Shown: piece by piece, positions 1 through 6,242 of the stretch
How positions within the stretch are numbered: the stretch's first letter is position 1
Layout of the letters: each line of letters begins with the position of its first letter
From: Mesorhizobium sp.
GTDB taxonomy: Bacteria > Pseudomonadota > Alphaproteobacteria > Rhizobiales > Rhizobiaceae
Assembly (NCBI GenBank): GCA_030698645.1
Contig: JAUYMV010000575.1
Span: 1-10,590 of the forward strand
Direction: 5' to 3'
DNA length: 10,590 nt
Made by a program: the position numbers and the translations under genes
Notes under the pieces: model-generated
What the model saw: only the letters and a program-made list of their open reading frames with translations
Databases searched by the model: none
What the model was told of the DNA's origin: nothing

Positions 1-284
1 TCGCCGATGTCGTGAAGTCAGCCGCCGCGCATCGCGCCGATCCCGGCGCCGAAAGCGCGATTGCCGCCTACCGGTCGGCGCGCAGGGCCGACGTGGTGGC
101 GCGCACCGCCGCCGTCAACGTCCTCTACCTGTCGCTCCTGGCCGAGATGCTGCCGGCGCAGCTTGCCCGCAGCGCCGGGCTGCGGCTGCTCGCCGGCATC
201 CCGCCGCTGCGCGGCTTCTTCATGCGCGAGGGCATGCAGCCGGGAAGCGGCTTCGCGCGCATGGTCTCGTCGCTACGGAAATAG
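1..284 (+). CDS. UbiH/UbiF-family FAD-dependent hydroxylase, C-terminal end (partial)
   Basis: Only the last 93 codons are in the window. The reading frame is open from base 3 and ends at TAG 282-284, so the gene starts outside. The fragment reads as the C-terminal helical part of a UbiH/UbiF/Coq6-type flavin monooxygenase. It has a Y-x-x-x-R-R-A-D-V-V-A-R-T stretch, then a leucine-rich helix, and the closing LRGFFMREGM segment (about residues 70-79 of the fragment). In this family the MREG motif is near the end of the protein. Family members hydroxylate the benzoquinone ring during ubiquinone synthesis, using FAD and NAD(P)H at the inner membrane. The FAD-binding GxGxxG and DG motifs are not visible because the N-terminal part is missing. 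The exact ring position (UbiH, UbiF, UbiI or UbiL type) cannot be decided. The stop overlaps the end of the convergent transporter gene by 12 bases. Confidence 0.75.
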   Translation, partial: ADVVKSAAAHRADPGAESAIAAYRSARRADVVARTAAVNVLYLSLLAEMLPAQLARSAGLRLLAGIPPLRGFFMREGMQPGSGFARMVSSLRK

Positions 285-1235
285 GTCCGGCGGCAGGATG
301 CCGGACTTCATCAGATAGAGCAGCGCGGTGACCGAGCCGACCGACAGCACCGTCGTCAGCAGGATGCTGGCCGAGGCGCGCTGCACCCAGACGCCATATT
401 GCTGCGCGATGACGAATACGTTGGTGGCCGTCGGCAGAGCCGCCAGCAGCACCGCCGAATAGACCCAGACCGGCTGGAAATTGCCGATCCAGCTCAGCAC
501 CAGATAGCAGATCGCCGGGTGCACGATCAGTTTCAGGGCGGCGATTGCACCGAGTTCGCGCGGCACGCGCTTCAGCGGCCGCAGCGCCAGCGTCACGCCC
601 ATGGCAAAGAGGGCGCACGGGGCTGCTGCCCGCGCCAGCGTCTCCAGCAGCCGCTCGACCGGCACCGGCGGGCGGACCTCGAGCGCCGCGGCGGCGACGC
701 CGATGGCGGTCGCGATGATGAACGGGTGCAGCACGATCTTCTTGGCGACGTCGAGCGCCAGCTTGCCCGGCGAACTGCGCTCGTCGCCCGACAACGCCAT
801 CATCGTCGGCGCGATGGCGAAATGCATGATGTTCTCGAAGCAGAAGATCAGCGCGACCGGCACCGCTGCCTCCTCGCCGAAGGCGAGCAGCGCCAGCCCC
901 GGGCCCATGTAGCCGATATTGCCATAGGCGGCCGCCAGGCCCTTGACCGTGCTCGACGCGATCTCGCCGCGCGAGGCCAGAACCGAGCCGACGAACATCA
1001 GAGAGAACACGATGTAGGTCGACAGCACGGCGCCGAATATGTAGCTCCACTCGGTCAGTTGCTCGATCGGGGTCTTGGAGAGAAGCTGGAAAAACAGCGC
1101 CGGCAGCGCGACATAGATGATGAACGTGTTCATCCAGCCGAGCGCTTCGAGCGGCTGACGGGTGATGCGGGCCACCGCGAAGCCCAGGAAGATCAGTCCG
1201 AAGAATGGCAGGACGAGGCCGAAGACATCGTACAT
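273..1235 (-). CDS. AEC (auxin efflux carrier)-family transporter
   Basis: This 320-residue protein is almost entirely hydrophobic helices, about ten predicted, which is the normal size and shape for the AEC/MdcF-like family of inner-membrane secondary transporters. Supporting motifs are MNTFIIYVALPALFF (about residues 35-49), AYGNIGYMGPGLAL (about 103-116, matching the conserved N-x-G-Y-x-G region before the central loop), FAMGVTLALRPLK (about 220-232) and LPTATNVFVIAQQYG (about 267-281). The family includes malonate and other carboxylate carriers and putative auxin efflux proteins. The substrate here cannot be read from sequence. The start is ATG at 1233-1235; no clear Shine-Dalgarno sequence is visible ahead of it, but no better start exists. 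It is divergent from hspQ (119-base gap) and convergent with the hydroxylase gene, so it is probably transcribed alone. Confidence 0.87.
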   Translation of the reverse strand: MYDVFGLVLPFFGLIFLGFAVARITRQPLEALGWMNTFIIYVALPALFFQLLSKTPIEQLTEWSYIFGAVLSTYIVFSLMFVGSVLASRGEIASSTVKGLAAAYGNIGYMGPGLALLAFGEEAAVPVALIFCFENIMHFAIAPTMMALSGDERSSPGKLALDVAKKIVLHPFIIATAIGVAAAALEVRPPVPVERLLETLARAAAPCALFAMGVTLALRPLKRVPRELGAIAALKLIVHPAICYLVLSWIGNFQPVWVYSAVLLAALPTATNVFVIAQQYGVWVQRASASILLTTVLSVGSVTALLYLMKSGILPPDLFP

Positions 1236-1354
1236 GAGCGCTCGCGCGTGAAGGTTGCCCGCCGCGCTAACGCGCCGCCTCCCTGCGCGTCAAGCGCAAC
1301 GCCATTGAATTGCCGCGGCTTATGCGCCAAATAGGCCGAAAAAGGACCCTCGCC

Positions 1355-1687
1355 ATGGGCGATATCAGGACGGCAAAGTTCCAGATCGGGCAGGTCGTGC
1401 GACACCGGGTTTTTCCGTTCCGCGGCGTCATCTACGATGTCGACCCGGAGTTCGCCAACACCGAGGAATGGTACCAATCCATTCCGGCGCAGGTGCGCCC
1501 GGCCAAGGATCAGCCCTTCTACCATCTCCTCGCAGAGAACTCCGACAGCGAATACATCGCCTATGTCTCGGAGCAGAACCTGTTGCCGGACGAGTCGGGC
1601 GAGCCGGTGCGCCACGCCCAGGTCGGCGACTATTTCGAGCAGACGCCGGACGGACGCTACGAGCGCAAGCACGCCGCGCGCCACTGA
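1355..1687 (+). CDS. hspQ: Heat shock protein HspQ (hemimethylated-DNA-binding/YccV fold)
   Basis: This 110-residue protein matches HspQ throughout: K-F-x-I-G-Q-V-V-R-H-R near residues 8-18, FPFRGVIYDVDPEF (20-33), NTEEWYQSIP (about 35-44), a KDQPFYHLLAEN stretch (about 51-62) and YIAYVSEQNLL (about 67-77). In E. coli HspQ promotes Lon-dependent proteolysis and was first described as a hemimethylated oriC DNA binder; both are family knowledge rather than something shown here. The frame is open upstream to 1310, but the ATG at 1355 is preferred: it follows an AAAGGAC ribosome-binding site (1341-1347) at a normal 7-base spacing, and the HspQ homology begins just after it. The 15 upstream codons do not look like HspQ. 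The gene stands alone and ends at a hairpin terminator shared with ialB. Confidence 0.93.
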   Translation: MGDIRTAKFQIGQVVRHRVFPFRGVIYDVDPEFANTEEWYQSIPAQVRPAKDQPFYHLLAENSDSEYIAYVSEQNLLPDESGEPVRHAQVGDYFEQTPDGRYERKHAARH

Positions 1688-1700
1688 ACCGCCAAACGAA

Positions 1701-1722
1701 AGCGGGACCCGAAGGTCCCGCT
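1701..1722. terminator. Hairpin between convergent hspQ and ialB
   Basis: A perfect 9-bp stem, AGCGGGACC / GGTCCCGCT, closes on a 4-base loop (1710-1713). It lies 13 bases after the hspQ stop and 32 bases after the ialB stop. There is no strong T tract on the plus strand; on the minus strand the stem is followed by TTCGTTTGG, which is more T-rich. It most likely serves both convergent genes. Confidence 0.75.
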
Positions 1723-1754
1723 GATCTGTCGTCCGGCGGATGGCCGCGGCTGGA

Positions 1755-2390
1755 TCAGTTTCCGGCCTTGGCCTTTTCCTGGGCTTCCTTCAGCTGCTCG
1801 GCGAGCTTCTGCTGGTTCTTGATGATGTAGTCCTCGGCCGCCTTCTTGCGTTCCGCCATGTCGTTCTGCTCGAGCGGCGGCCCGTCATAGGCGCCGGTGA
1901 AGCCTTCCAGCGAAACCTTGATCGGATTCGGCTGGTTCTGGAAATTGTAAGAGGTCAGCGTCAGGTCGGTGCCCTTCTTGAGCGCCGCGACGATGGCGTC
2001 GGTGAGCGGAGCGTCGGCGACGCAGCGATCCTGGAAGCAGGTCGTGTATTCGAGCTTGGTCGGCTTGCTGCCGTCGATCTGCATGGTGATGCCGGCCGGC
2101 AGCAGGCGGCCGATCGGCACGGAGACCTGCAGCGCCTTGCGGTTGACCTTGCCCTTGAACTCGGCGAGCTGCACCGCGGTCAGCAGCTGGCCGGTCTGGG
2201 CCAGGACCTGATGCTGCACGTTGCAGATGTCGAAGTTCTGCTCCTTGCCGCAGATCTTGAACCAGCCGCGCGGCATCTGTGCGCCCGGCGCCTGTTGCGC
2301 CGCCGCGGGCATGACCGCCGCGGACAGAAGCCCGACAACGCCTGCGGTCATGACCGCGACGCGTGAAGCTTTGGTTGTCAGGCTCCTCAT
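1755..2390 (-). CDS. Invasion-associated locus B (IalB) family secreted protein
   Basis: The 211-residue product begins with a Sec signal peptide: basic N-terminus, hydrophobic core about residues 11-28, and a likely cleavage after A-A-A near residue 31. The mature part fits the IalB family: GWFKICGKEQNFDIC (42-56), LLTAVQLAEF, VSVPIGRLLPAGITMQIDG (about 89-107) and TTCFQDRCVADAPL (116-129). Four cysteines, C47, C56, C118 and C123, could form two disulfides, as expected for a periplasmic or outer-membrane-associated protein. The final 35 residues (about 175-211) are highly charged, rich in K, E, A and Q, and look like a helix or coiled coil. IalB was named in Bartonella for its role in erythrocyte invasion, but homologues are common in free-living Rhizobiales, so no virulence role is implied. 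ATG 2388-2390 follows AGAGGA (2398-2403) at 7 bases. It is divergent from the peptide-binding protein gene. Confidence 0.88.
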   Translation of the reverse strand: MRSLTTKASRVAVMTAGVVGLLSAAVMPAAAQQAPGAQMPRGWFKICGKEQNFDICNVQHQVLAQTGQLLTAVQLAEFKGKVNRKALQVSVPIGRLLPAGITMQIDGSKPTKLEYTTCFQDRCVADAPLTDAIVAALKKGTDLTLTSYNFQNQPNPIKVSLEGFTGAYDGPPLEQNDMAERKKAAEDYIIKNQQKLAEQLKEAQEKAKAGN

Positions 2391-2625
2391 TGTGTATTCC
2401 TCTCAGCGAATCCCGAGCGCGAGTAATCCGCGCGTTGCCGGTGTTCCTTGTTGCGCAAATGAGGCAACAGGATGACTTCAGCGCGCCTGTTACACTGCCT
2501 TCGGATCGGAATCCAGCGCCAAACTGCGCGAGCGCGGCCGGTCCTGCGATCTTGGCCGCGAGGCAGGCCGCCTGTTACACCTTGGTCCAGACCGATTCGA
2601 TCAGATTCGACAAGGAACGACGGCA
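2391..2625. promoter_or_regulatory. Divergent spacer between ialB and the YejA-type gene
   Basis: This 235-base region must hold the promoters of both divergent genes, although I could not assign convincing -35/-10 boxes. Visible elements are an inverted repeat TGTTGC-N9-GCAACA (2449-2469), a 12-base direct repeat CGCCTGTTACAC at 2484-2495 and 2569-2580, and a close repeat GATTCGA-TCA-GATTCGA (2594-2610) just before the AAGGAACG ribosome-binding site of the downstream gene. The dyad is operator-like but unassigned. No open frame here looks like a real protein. Confidence 0.4.
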
Positions 2626-4425
2626 ATGCGCCCTGCCCTCCTCGCTTTCCTGAGCCTTCTTCTGGCGGCCAGCACGTTGCCGGCGGCCGCCGAAGGCGCT
2701 TCGCACGGCATCGCCATGCACGGCGAACCGGCGCTCGGCCCCGATTTCAGCCATTTTGCCTACGCCAACCCCGATGCGCCGAAGGGAGGCACGATCAACT
2801 ACGCCATGCGCGGCACGTTCGACAGCCTCAACCCGTTCATCGTGCAGGGCCAGGGCGCCAGCGGCATCCTCGACCTGTCGCTTGGCTACAATGTCTTCGA
2901 CTCGCTGATGCAGCGCTCGATGGACGAGCCCTTCACGCTCTATCCGCTGCTGGCGAAAAGCGTCGAGACCGACGCGGCGCGCAGCTTCGTCGAGTTCCGC
3001 ATCGATGCGCGCGCAAAGTTCTCCGATGGAGAGCCGGTGACGCCCGACGACGTCATCTTCACCTTCGAGCTGCTACGCGACAAGGGCTGGCCGCGCTACG
3101 CGACGACGGTCAAGAAGATCGCGGCCATGGAAAAGGTCGGCACGGACGGCGTGCGCTTCACCTTCGGCCAGCCGGACCGCGAACTGCCGCTGATCCTCGG
3201 CCTCATGCCGGTCCTGCCGAAGCACGCGACGGACGCGGAGAACTTCGCGAAATCGTCGCTGAAGCCGATGATCGGCAGCGGACCCTACACGATCGAGACC
3301 GTGCGCCCGGGCGAACTCCTGACGCTCCGGCGCGATCCGGACTACTGGGCGCGCGACCTGCCGTCGAAGCGCGGCGTGCACAATTACGACGAGATCCGCG
3401 TCAACTATTTCCGTGACGAGAACGCGCTCTTCGAGGCCTTCAAGAAGGGTCTGGTCGACGTCCAGATCGAAGCCGATTCCGGGCGCTGGACGAAGGACTA
3501 CAATTTTCCCGCCGTCGCCGACGGACGCGTCGTCCAGGATGTCTTCCGCAGCGGCGTGCCGTCCGGCATGTACGGCTTCGTCATGAACACGCGCCGGCCG
3601 CTTTTTCAGGACCGGGCGCTGCGCGAAGCGCTGGTCGGCCTGTTCGATTTCGAATGGGCGAACGCCAATCTGTTCAACGGCGTCTATGCCCGCACCAGGA
3701 GTTTTTATGACAAGTCGGAGCTGTCCTCGTTCGGACGTCCGGCAAGCGAGGCGGAAAAGGCGCTGCTTGCGCCCTTTCCCGATGCCGTGACGCCGCAGAT
3801 GATGGCGGGCGAATGGAAACCGCCGGTGTCCGACGGCACCGGCCGCGACCGCGCTTTCCTGAAGGCCGGCTTCGACCGGCTGAAGGCCGCCGGCTACACC
3901 AATCCGGGCGACGGTCTGCGCGGCCCCGACGGCGCGCCGGTCAGCTTCGAGATCATGCTGAAGAGCAAGGGCGGCGAGTCGATCGCGCTGGCATGGCAGC
4001 GCACGCTGGCCAGCCTCGGCATCACGCTCACCATCCGCTCGGTCGACGACGCGCAGTACCAGCAGCGGCTGATCGCGCACGATTTCGATTGCATCGTCTA
4101 TGCCTATTCCGCGTCGCTGTCGCCGGGCGTGGAACAGGTCGGCCGCTGGGGCAGCGCGTCGCGCGACGCGCAGGGCTCGCTCAACCATGCCGGCGTCGCC
4201 GATCCCGCGGTCGACGCGATGATCGACGCCATGCTCAATGCGCGCGACCGCGGCGAGTTCGTTGACGCGGTGCGCGCCTACGATCGCGTTCTGCTGAGCG
4301 GCGCCTGGGTCGTTCCGCTCTATCATCAGCCCGAACAATGGGTTGCGCGCTGGAGCCATATCCGCCGCCCGGACGTGACGCCGGTCTATGGCTACCAGTT
4401 GACGACATGGTGGCGCGAACCCTAG
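2626..4425 (+). CDS. YejA-type ABC transporter periplasmic peptide-binding protein
   Basis: This 599-residue family-5 extracellular solute-binding protein (SBP_bac_5) resembles YejA. It starts with a Sec signal peptide (hydrophobic residues about 4-20, likely cleavage after A-A-A at 22) and has no lipobox cysteine, so the mature protein should be free in the periplasm. The YejA-like opening HGIAMHGEPALGPDF (27-41) is followed by YANPDAPKGGTINYAMRGTF (46-65) and SLNPF (67-71). Other family regions are FRIDARAKFSDGEPVTPDDV (about 124-143), IGSGPYTIE (about 217-225) and the closing GYQLTTWWREP. YejA-type proteins bind peptides, including microcin C-like compounds in E. coli, and deliver them to a YejBEF permease/ATPase. 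No permease or ATPase gene is adjacent, so it is an orphan here and must share a permease encoded elsewhere. ATG 2626 follows AAGGAACG. The substrate is inferred only at family level. Confidence 0.87.
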   Translation: MRPALLAFLSLLLAASTLPAAAEGASHGIAMHGEPALGPDFSHFAYANPDAPKGGTINYAMRGTFDSLNPFIVQGQGASGILDLSLGYNVFDSLMQRSMDEPFTLYPLLAKSVETDAARSFVEFRIDARAKFSDGEPVTPDDVIFTFELLRDKGWPRYATTVKKIAAMEKVGTDGVRFTFGQPDRELPLILGLMPVLPKHATDAENFAKSSLKPMIGSGPYTIETVRPGELLTLRRDPDYWARDLPSKRGVHNYDEIRVNYFRDENALFEAFKKGLVDVQIEADSGRWTKDYNFPAVADGRVVQDVFRSGVPSGMYGFVMNTRRPLFQDRALREALVGLFDFEWANANLFNGVYARTRSFYDKSELSSFGRPASEAEKALLAPFPDAVTPQMMAGEWKPPVSDGTGRDRAFLKAGFDRLKAAGYTNPGDGLRGPDGAPVSFEIMLKSKGGESIALAWQRTLASLGITLTIRSVDDAQYQQRLIAHDFDCIVYAYSASLSPGVEQVGRWGSASRDAQGSLNHAGVADPAVDAMIDAMLNARDRGEFVDAVRAYDRVLLSGAWVVPLYHQPEQWVARWSHIRRPDVTPVYGYQLTTWWREP

Positions 4426-4435
4426 GCGCGCCCCA

Positions 4436-4450
4436 TATGTCCGCGACATA
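4436..4450. repeat. Small inverted repeat between the yejA-like and frnE-like genes
   Basis: TATGTC-CGC-GACATA is a perfect 6-bp inverted repeat with a 3-base centre, lying 10 bases after one stop and 26 bases before the next start. It could be a weak hairpin or an operator half-site pair. There is no T tract, so it is not a convincing terminator, and the downstream gene may be partly co-transcribed. Confidence 0.35.
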
Positions 4451-4476
4451 GACCCGCCACGCGGAAAGGAATGGCC

Positions 4477-5136
4477 ATGAGCGAGAGATTGCAGGTTACC
4501 GTCGACGTCGTGTCCGATGTCGTCTGTCCATGGTGCTTCATCGGCCAGAAGCGCCTCGACAAGGCGGTCGCGTCCCTGCCGGAGATCGACGTCGCCGTCC
4601 ACTGGCGTCCCTTCCAGCTCGACCCGACCATCCCGCCCGAAGGCAAGGACCGCAAGGCCTATATGCTGGCCAAGTTCGGCTCGGAAGAAAAGCTCCGCCA
4701 GATCCACGATCGCATCGTGCCGCTCGGCGCCGCCGACGGCATCGACTTCCACTTCGAGAAGATCAAGATCGCCGCCAATACACTCGACGCGCACCGCGTC
4801 ATCCGCTGGGCCGCGTCGGCCGGCGACGGCGTGCAGGACCGCGTGACCAGGGCGCTGTTCTCCGCCAATTTCGAACAGGGCGTCTATATCGGCGACAAGG
4901 CCGAGCTGGCGCGCATCGCCGGCGAAAACGGCATGGACGAAGCCGTCGTCGCCGACCTGTTGGCGACCGACGCCGACAAGGACGCCGTGCAGGCCGAAAT
5001 CGAAAATGCCCAGCGCATGGGCGTCAGCGGCGTGCCGTTCTTCGTGCTCGACGGCAAATACGCCGTCAGCGGCGCGCAGGACGCGGCGACGTTGGCGGAT
5101 GCGATCCGCCAGGTGGCGGGGATGAAGGTGGGCTAG
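4477..5136 (+). CDS. DsbA-family oxidoreductase, FrnE-like
   Basis: The 219-residue protein has the DsbA/FrnE thioredoxin-like layout. The N-terminal beta strand VTVDVVSDVVCPWC carries the CPWC redox motif (C17, P18, W19, C20). The family helix FIGQKRLDKA follows, then WRPFQLDPTIPPEGKDR (about 43-59), a helical insertion, NTLDAHRVIRWA (101-112) and the cis-proline strand GVSGVPFFVLDGKYAVSGAQ (182-201, proline 187). No signal peptide is present, so it should act in the cytoplasm, unlike periplasmic DsbA. FrnE-type proteins are thiol-disulfide oxidoreductases linked to oxidative stress in some bacteria and to polyketide synthesis in Streptomyces; the substrate here is unknown. Two in-frame ATGs exist. 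I chose 4477 because AAAGGA (4465-4470) lies six bases before it but directly abuts the ATG at 4471. The gap from the upstream gene is 51 bases. Confidence 0.9.
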   Translation: MSERLQVTVDVVSDVVCPWCFIGQKRLDKAVASLPEIDVAVHWRPFQLDPTIPPEGKDRKAYMLAKFGSEEKLRQIHDRIVPLGAADGIDFHFEKIKIAANTLDAHRVIRWAASAGDGVQDRVTRALFSANFEQGVYIGDKAELARIAGENGMDEAVVADLLATDADKDAVQAEIENAQRMGVSGVPFFVLDGKYAVSGAQDAATLADAIRQVAGMKVG

Positions 5137-5138
5137 CT

Positions 5139-5160
5139 ACCTTCTCCCCGTTCTACGGGG
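5139..5160. repeat. Incomplete intergenic palindrome
   Basis: ACCTTCTCCCCG (5139-5150) is followed by the loop TTCTA and then CGGGG (5156-5160). Only the inner five base pairs are formed. A full palindrome would continue with AGAAGGT, but the sequence switches to GCCATGGGAC. From memory, full versions of this CTTCTCCCC...GGGGAGAAG palindrome are common after genes in Mesorhizobium-like genomes. The broken arm suggests a breakpoint near 5160. Confidence 0.45.
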
Positions 5161-5260
5161 GCCATGGGACGGTTCGATCAGGAAGGACGTCGATCTGCTT
5201 GAGCCGATTGCCGAGCAGGCTTTGACGCGACGGCCCAAGACACTCAAGGCAAAATAGTCC

Positions 5261-5410
5261 TTGCCAGGCGCGCTGCTCGACTCCCATGCACTGTCTTGGC
5301 TGATGAGCGGGGCGAGGCGGCTAACGGACGAGGCGCTGGTCGCCATCGGCGAAAACCAGATTACAGCGACGCTCTATGTCTCTCTGAACTTGCGGCGGCA
5401 GACTATCTGA
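5261..5410 (+). pseudogene. PIN-domain (VapC-like) toxin fragment
   Basis: From a TTG at 5261 the frame reads LPGALLDSHALSWLMSGARR, then LTDEALVAIGENQ, and stops at TGA 5408-5410 after 49 codons. LLDSHALSWLMSG followed by RRLT-x-EA-x-x-AI closely matches the start of VapC-type PIN ribonucleases (typically LLDTHALLWWL-x-G-x-x-RLS). It includes the first catalytic aspartate, residue 7 of the fragment. Intact VapC proteins are about 125-140 residues with three or four conserved acidic residues; everything after about residue 35 is unrecognisable here, so it cannot be an active nuclease. There is no intact antitoxin gene beside it. The identification rests on one short motif, so a chance resemblance is possible but less likely. 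Confidence 0.55.
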
Positions 5411-5445
5411 ACGTGATTGTCTGCTGACGATTGGGCATCCCCTCC

Positions 5446-5490
5446 CCCCGCCTTCGCCGCCAGCCGCGCCGGTTGGATGATCGCCGCCGA
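5446..5490 (-). pseudogene. Short remnant resembling the 3' end of mfd
   Basis: Read on the minus strand, this segment encodes AAIIQPARLAAKAG, against VVITQLARLAAKAG at the very end of the intact Mfd in this window. Aligned without gaps to 7711-7755, 34 of 45 bases agree, including the 15-base identity CCCCGCCTTCGCCGC. The resemblance continues five bases past the mfd stop (CCCCT in both copies), but the stop is lost by a one-base length change. Resemblance fades upstream of this segment. It lies 35 bases downstream of the TrkA-like stop. It could be an old displaced or duplicated mfd end, or a coincidence of alanine-rich, GC-rich coding sequence. Confidence 0.5.
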
Positions 5491-5525
5491 TGCAGAAGTA
5501 TGTGCGGCGGCCTTGATCCACCCGC

Positions 5526-6242
5526 TTAGCTCCCTGAAGCGAAACGCTCCACCAGTGCTATCTCGCCCAGCACGATCAACAAATCGTCCTGCTCCACAAC
5601 GGTATCCGGCTGGGCATAGGTGAAGACCTCACCCGGTCGCTTGATGCCAACGACACTCACGCCGTGGTGTTTCCGCACCTGAGCTTGCTCGAGGGTGAGA
5701 CCTACCAGTTCCGCCGGAGCGCGCGTTTTCACCATTGCGAAGTCGCTGTCCAATTCGACGAAGTCCATCATCTTGCCCGTCAGGATATGGGCGACCATCT
5801 GCCCCATCCGAGCCTCCGGGTAGACGACGTTCTTCACGCCGATGCTCTTCAGTATCTTGCCGTGGCGCTCATTGGTCGCCTTGGCCCAGATCGTCGGAAC
5901 ACCCGCCTCGATGACGGCAAGAGCGGTAAGGATGCTGGCCTCGATGTCGCTCCCAATTGCGATGACGGCGGTCTTGAAATCGGCAATGCCGATCTGCCGC
6001 AGCGCCTCCGGGTTGGTGCTGTCAGCCTGGAGAACATGCGTTAGCCGATCGGCCGTCTCCTGGACCCTGTTCAGGTTCTCGTCCACCCCCAGCACTTCAT
6101 GCCCCATGCGGACCAGCGATGAGGCGACGGAAGTGCCGAAGCGGCCGAGGCCAATTACCAGAACGGTTTCGGCTCGATTGCGCTTCGGATGCTTAGCCAA
6201 CGATTGGGCGCTCCTCTGGATAGCGGAATTCAGTTCTGCCAC
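5526..6242 (-). CDS. TrkA/KtrA-like potassium uptake regulatory subunit (RCK domain)
   Basis: The product is up to 238 residues with a single RCK unit: a Rossmann TrkA-N domain (about 26-145) and a TrkA-C domain (about 155-235). The nucleotide-binding loop is GLGRFG (31-36), with the acidic residue D54 ending the second strand (LGVDEN) and a QADSTNPEAL segment (72-81). One RCK unit makes it KtrA-like rather than E. coli TrkA-like, which has two. Such subunits form a cytoplasmic ring that gates the TrkH/KtrB channel in response to nucleotides. The frame opens with GTG at 6240-6242, overlapping trkH by 50 bases without a clear ribosome-binding site. A TTG at 6198-6200, ten bases after AGAGGAG (6211-6217), would give 224 residues and only an 8-base overlap, and is a serious alternative start. 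Confidence 0.9.
   Translation of the reverse strand: MAELNSAIQRSAQSLAKHPKRNRAETVLVIGLGRFGTSVASSLVRMGHEVLGVDENLNRVQETADRLTHVLQADSTNPEALRQIGIADFKTAVIAIGSDIEASILTALAVIEAGVPTIWAKATNERHGKILKSIGVKNVVYPEARMGQMVAHILTGKMMDFVELDSDFAMVKTRAPAELVGLTLEQAQVRKHHGVSVVGIKRPGEVFTYAQPDTVVEQDDLLIVLGEIALVERFASGS

Larger units (their letters stand above)
5137..5525. other. Gene-poor junction with degraded fragments
   Basis: This 389-base stretch has no intact gene. It contains a half-palindrome right after the oxidoreductase stop, a truncated PIN-domain fragment, a short minus-strand segment resembling the mfd 3' end, and a 7-bp inverted repeat GCCGCCG/CGGCGGC (5483-5489 and 5505-5511, 15-base loop) just downstream of the TrkA-like gene. 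That last repeat could be a weak terminator for the potassium genes, though it lacks a T tract. An open plus-strand frame from 5141 to TAG 5256-5258 ends two bases before the PIN fragment. It could be the tail of a lost antitoxin gene, but I do not recognise the sequence. Confidence 0.6.

Noticed and set aside
399..1334. A 311-codon plus-strand frame opposite the AEC transporter gene
   Set aside because: The translation is rich in R, Q, D and H with no domain or membrane segments, whereas the minus-strand frame encodes a convincing AEC membrane protein.
1310..1354. A longer N-terminus for HspQ
   Set aside because: The extra 15 residues do not match HspQ, and the ribosome-binding site at 1341-1347 sits correctly for the start at 1355.
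3073..4794. A 573-codon open frame on the minus strand antisense to the YejA-type and FrnE-like genes
   Set aside because: Its translation is arginine-, aspartate- and alanine-rich low-complexity sequence with no recognisable domain. The plus-strand genes have clear domains and ribosome-binding sites. Long antisense frames are expected in GC-rich DNA.
5321..5521. A 66-codon minus-strand frame across the junction region
   Set aside because: It has no recognisable family, crosses the mfd-like remnant in a different frame, and lies opposite the PIN fragment, so it is most likely fortuitous.
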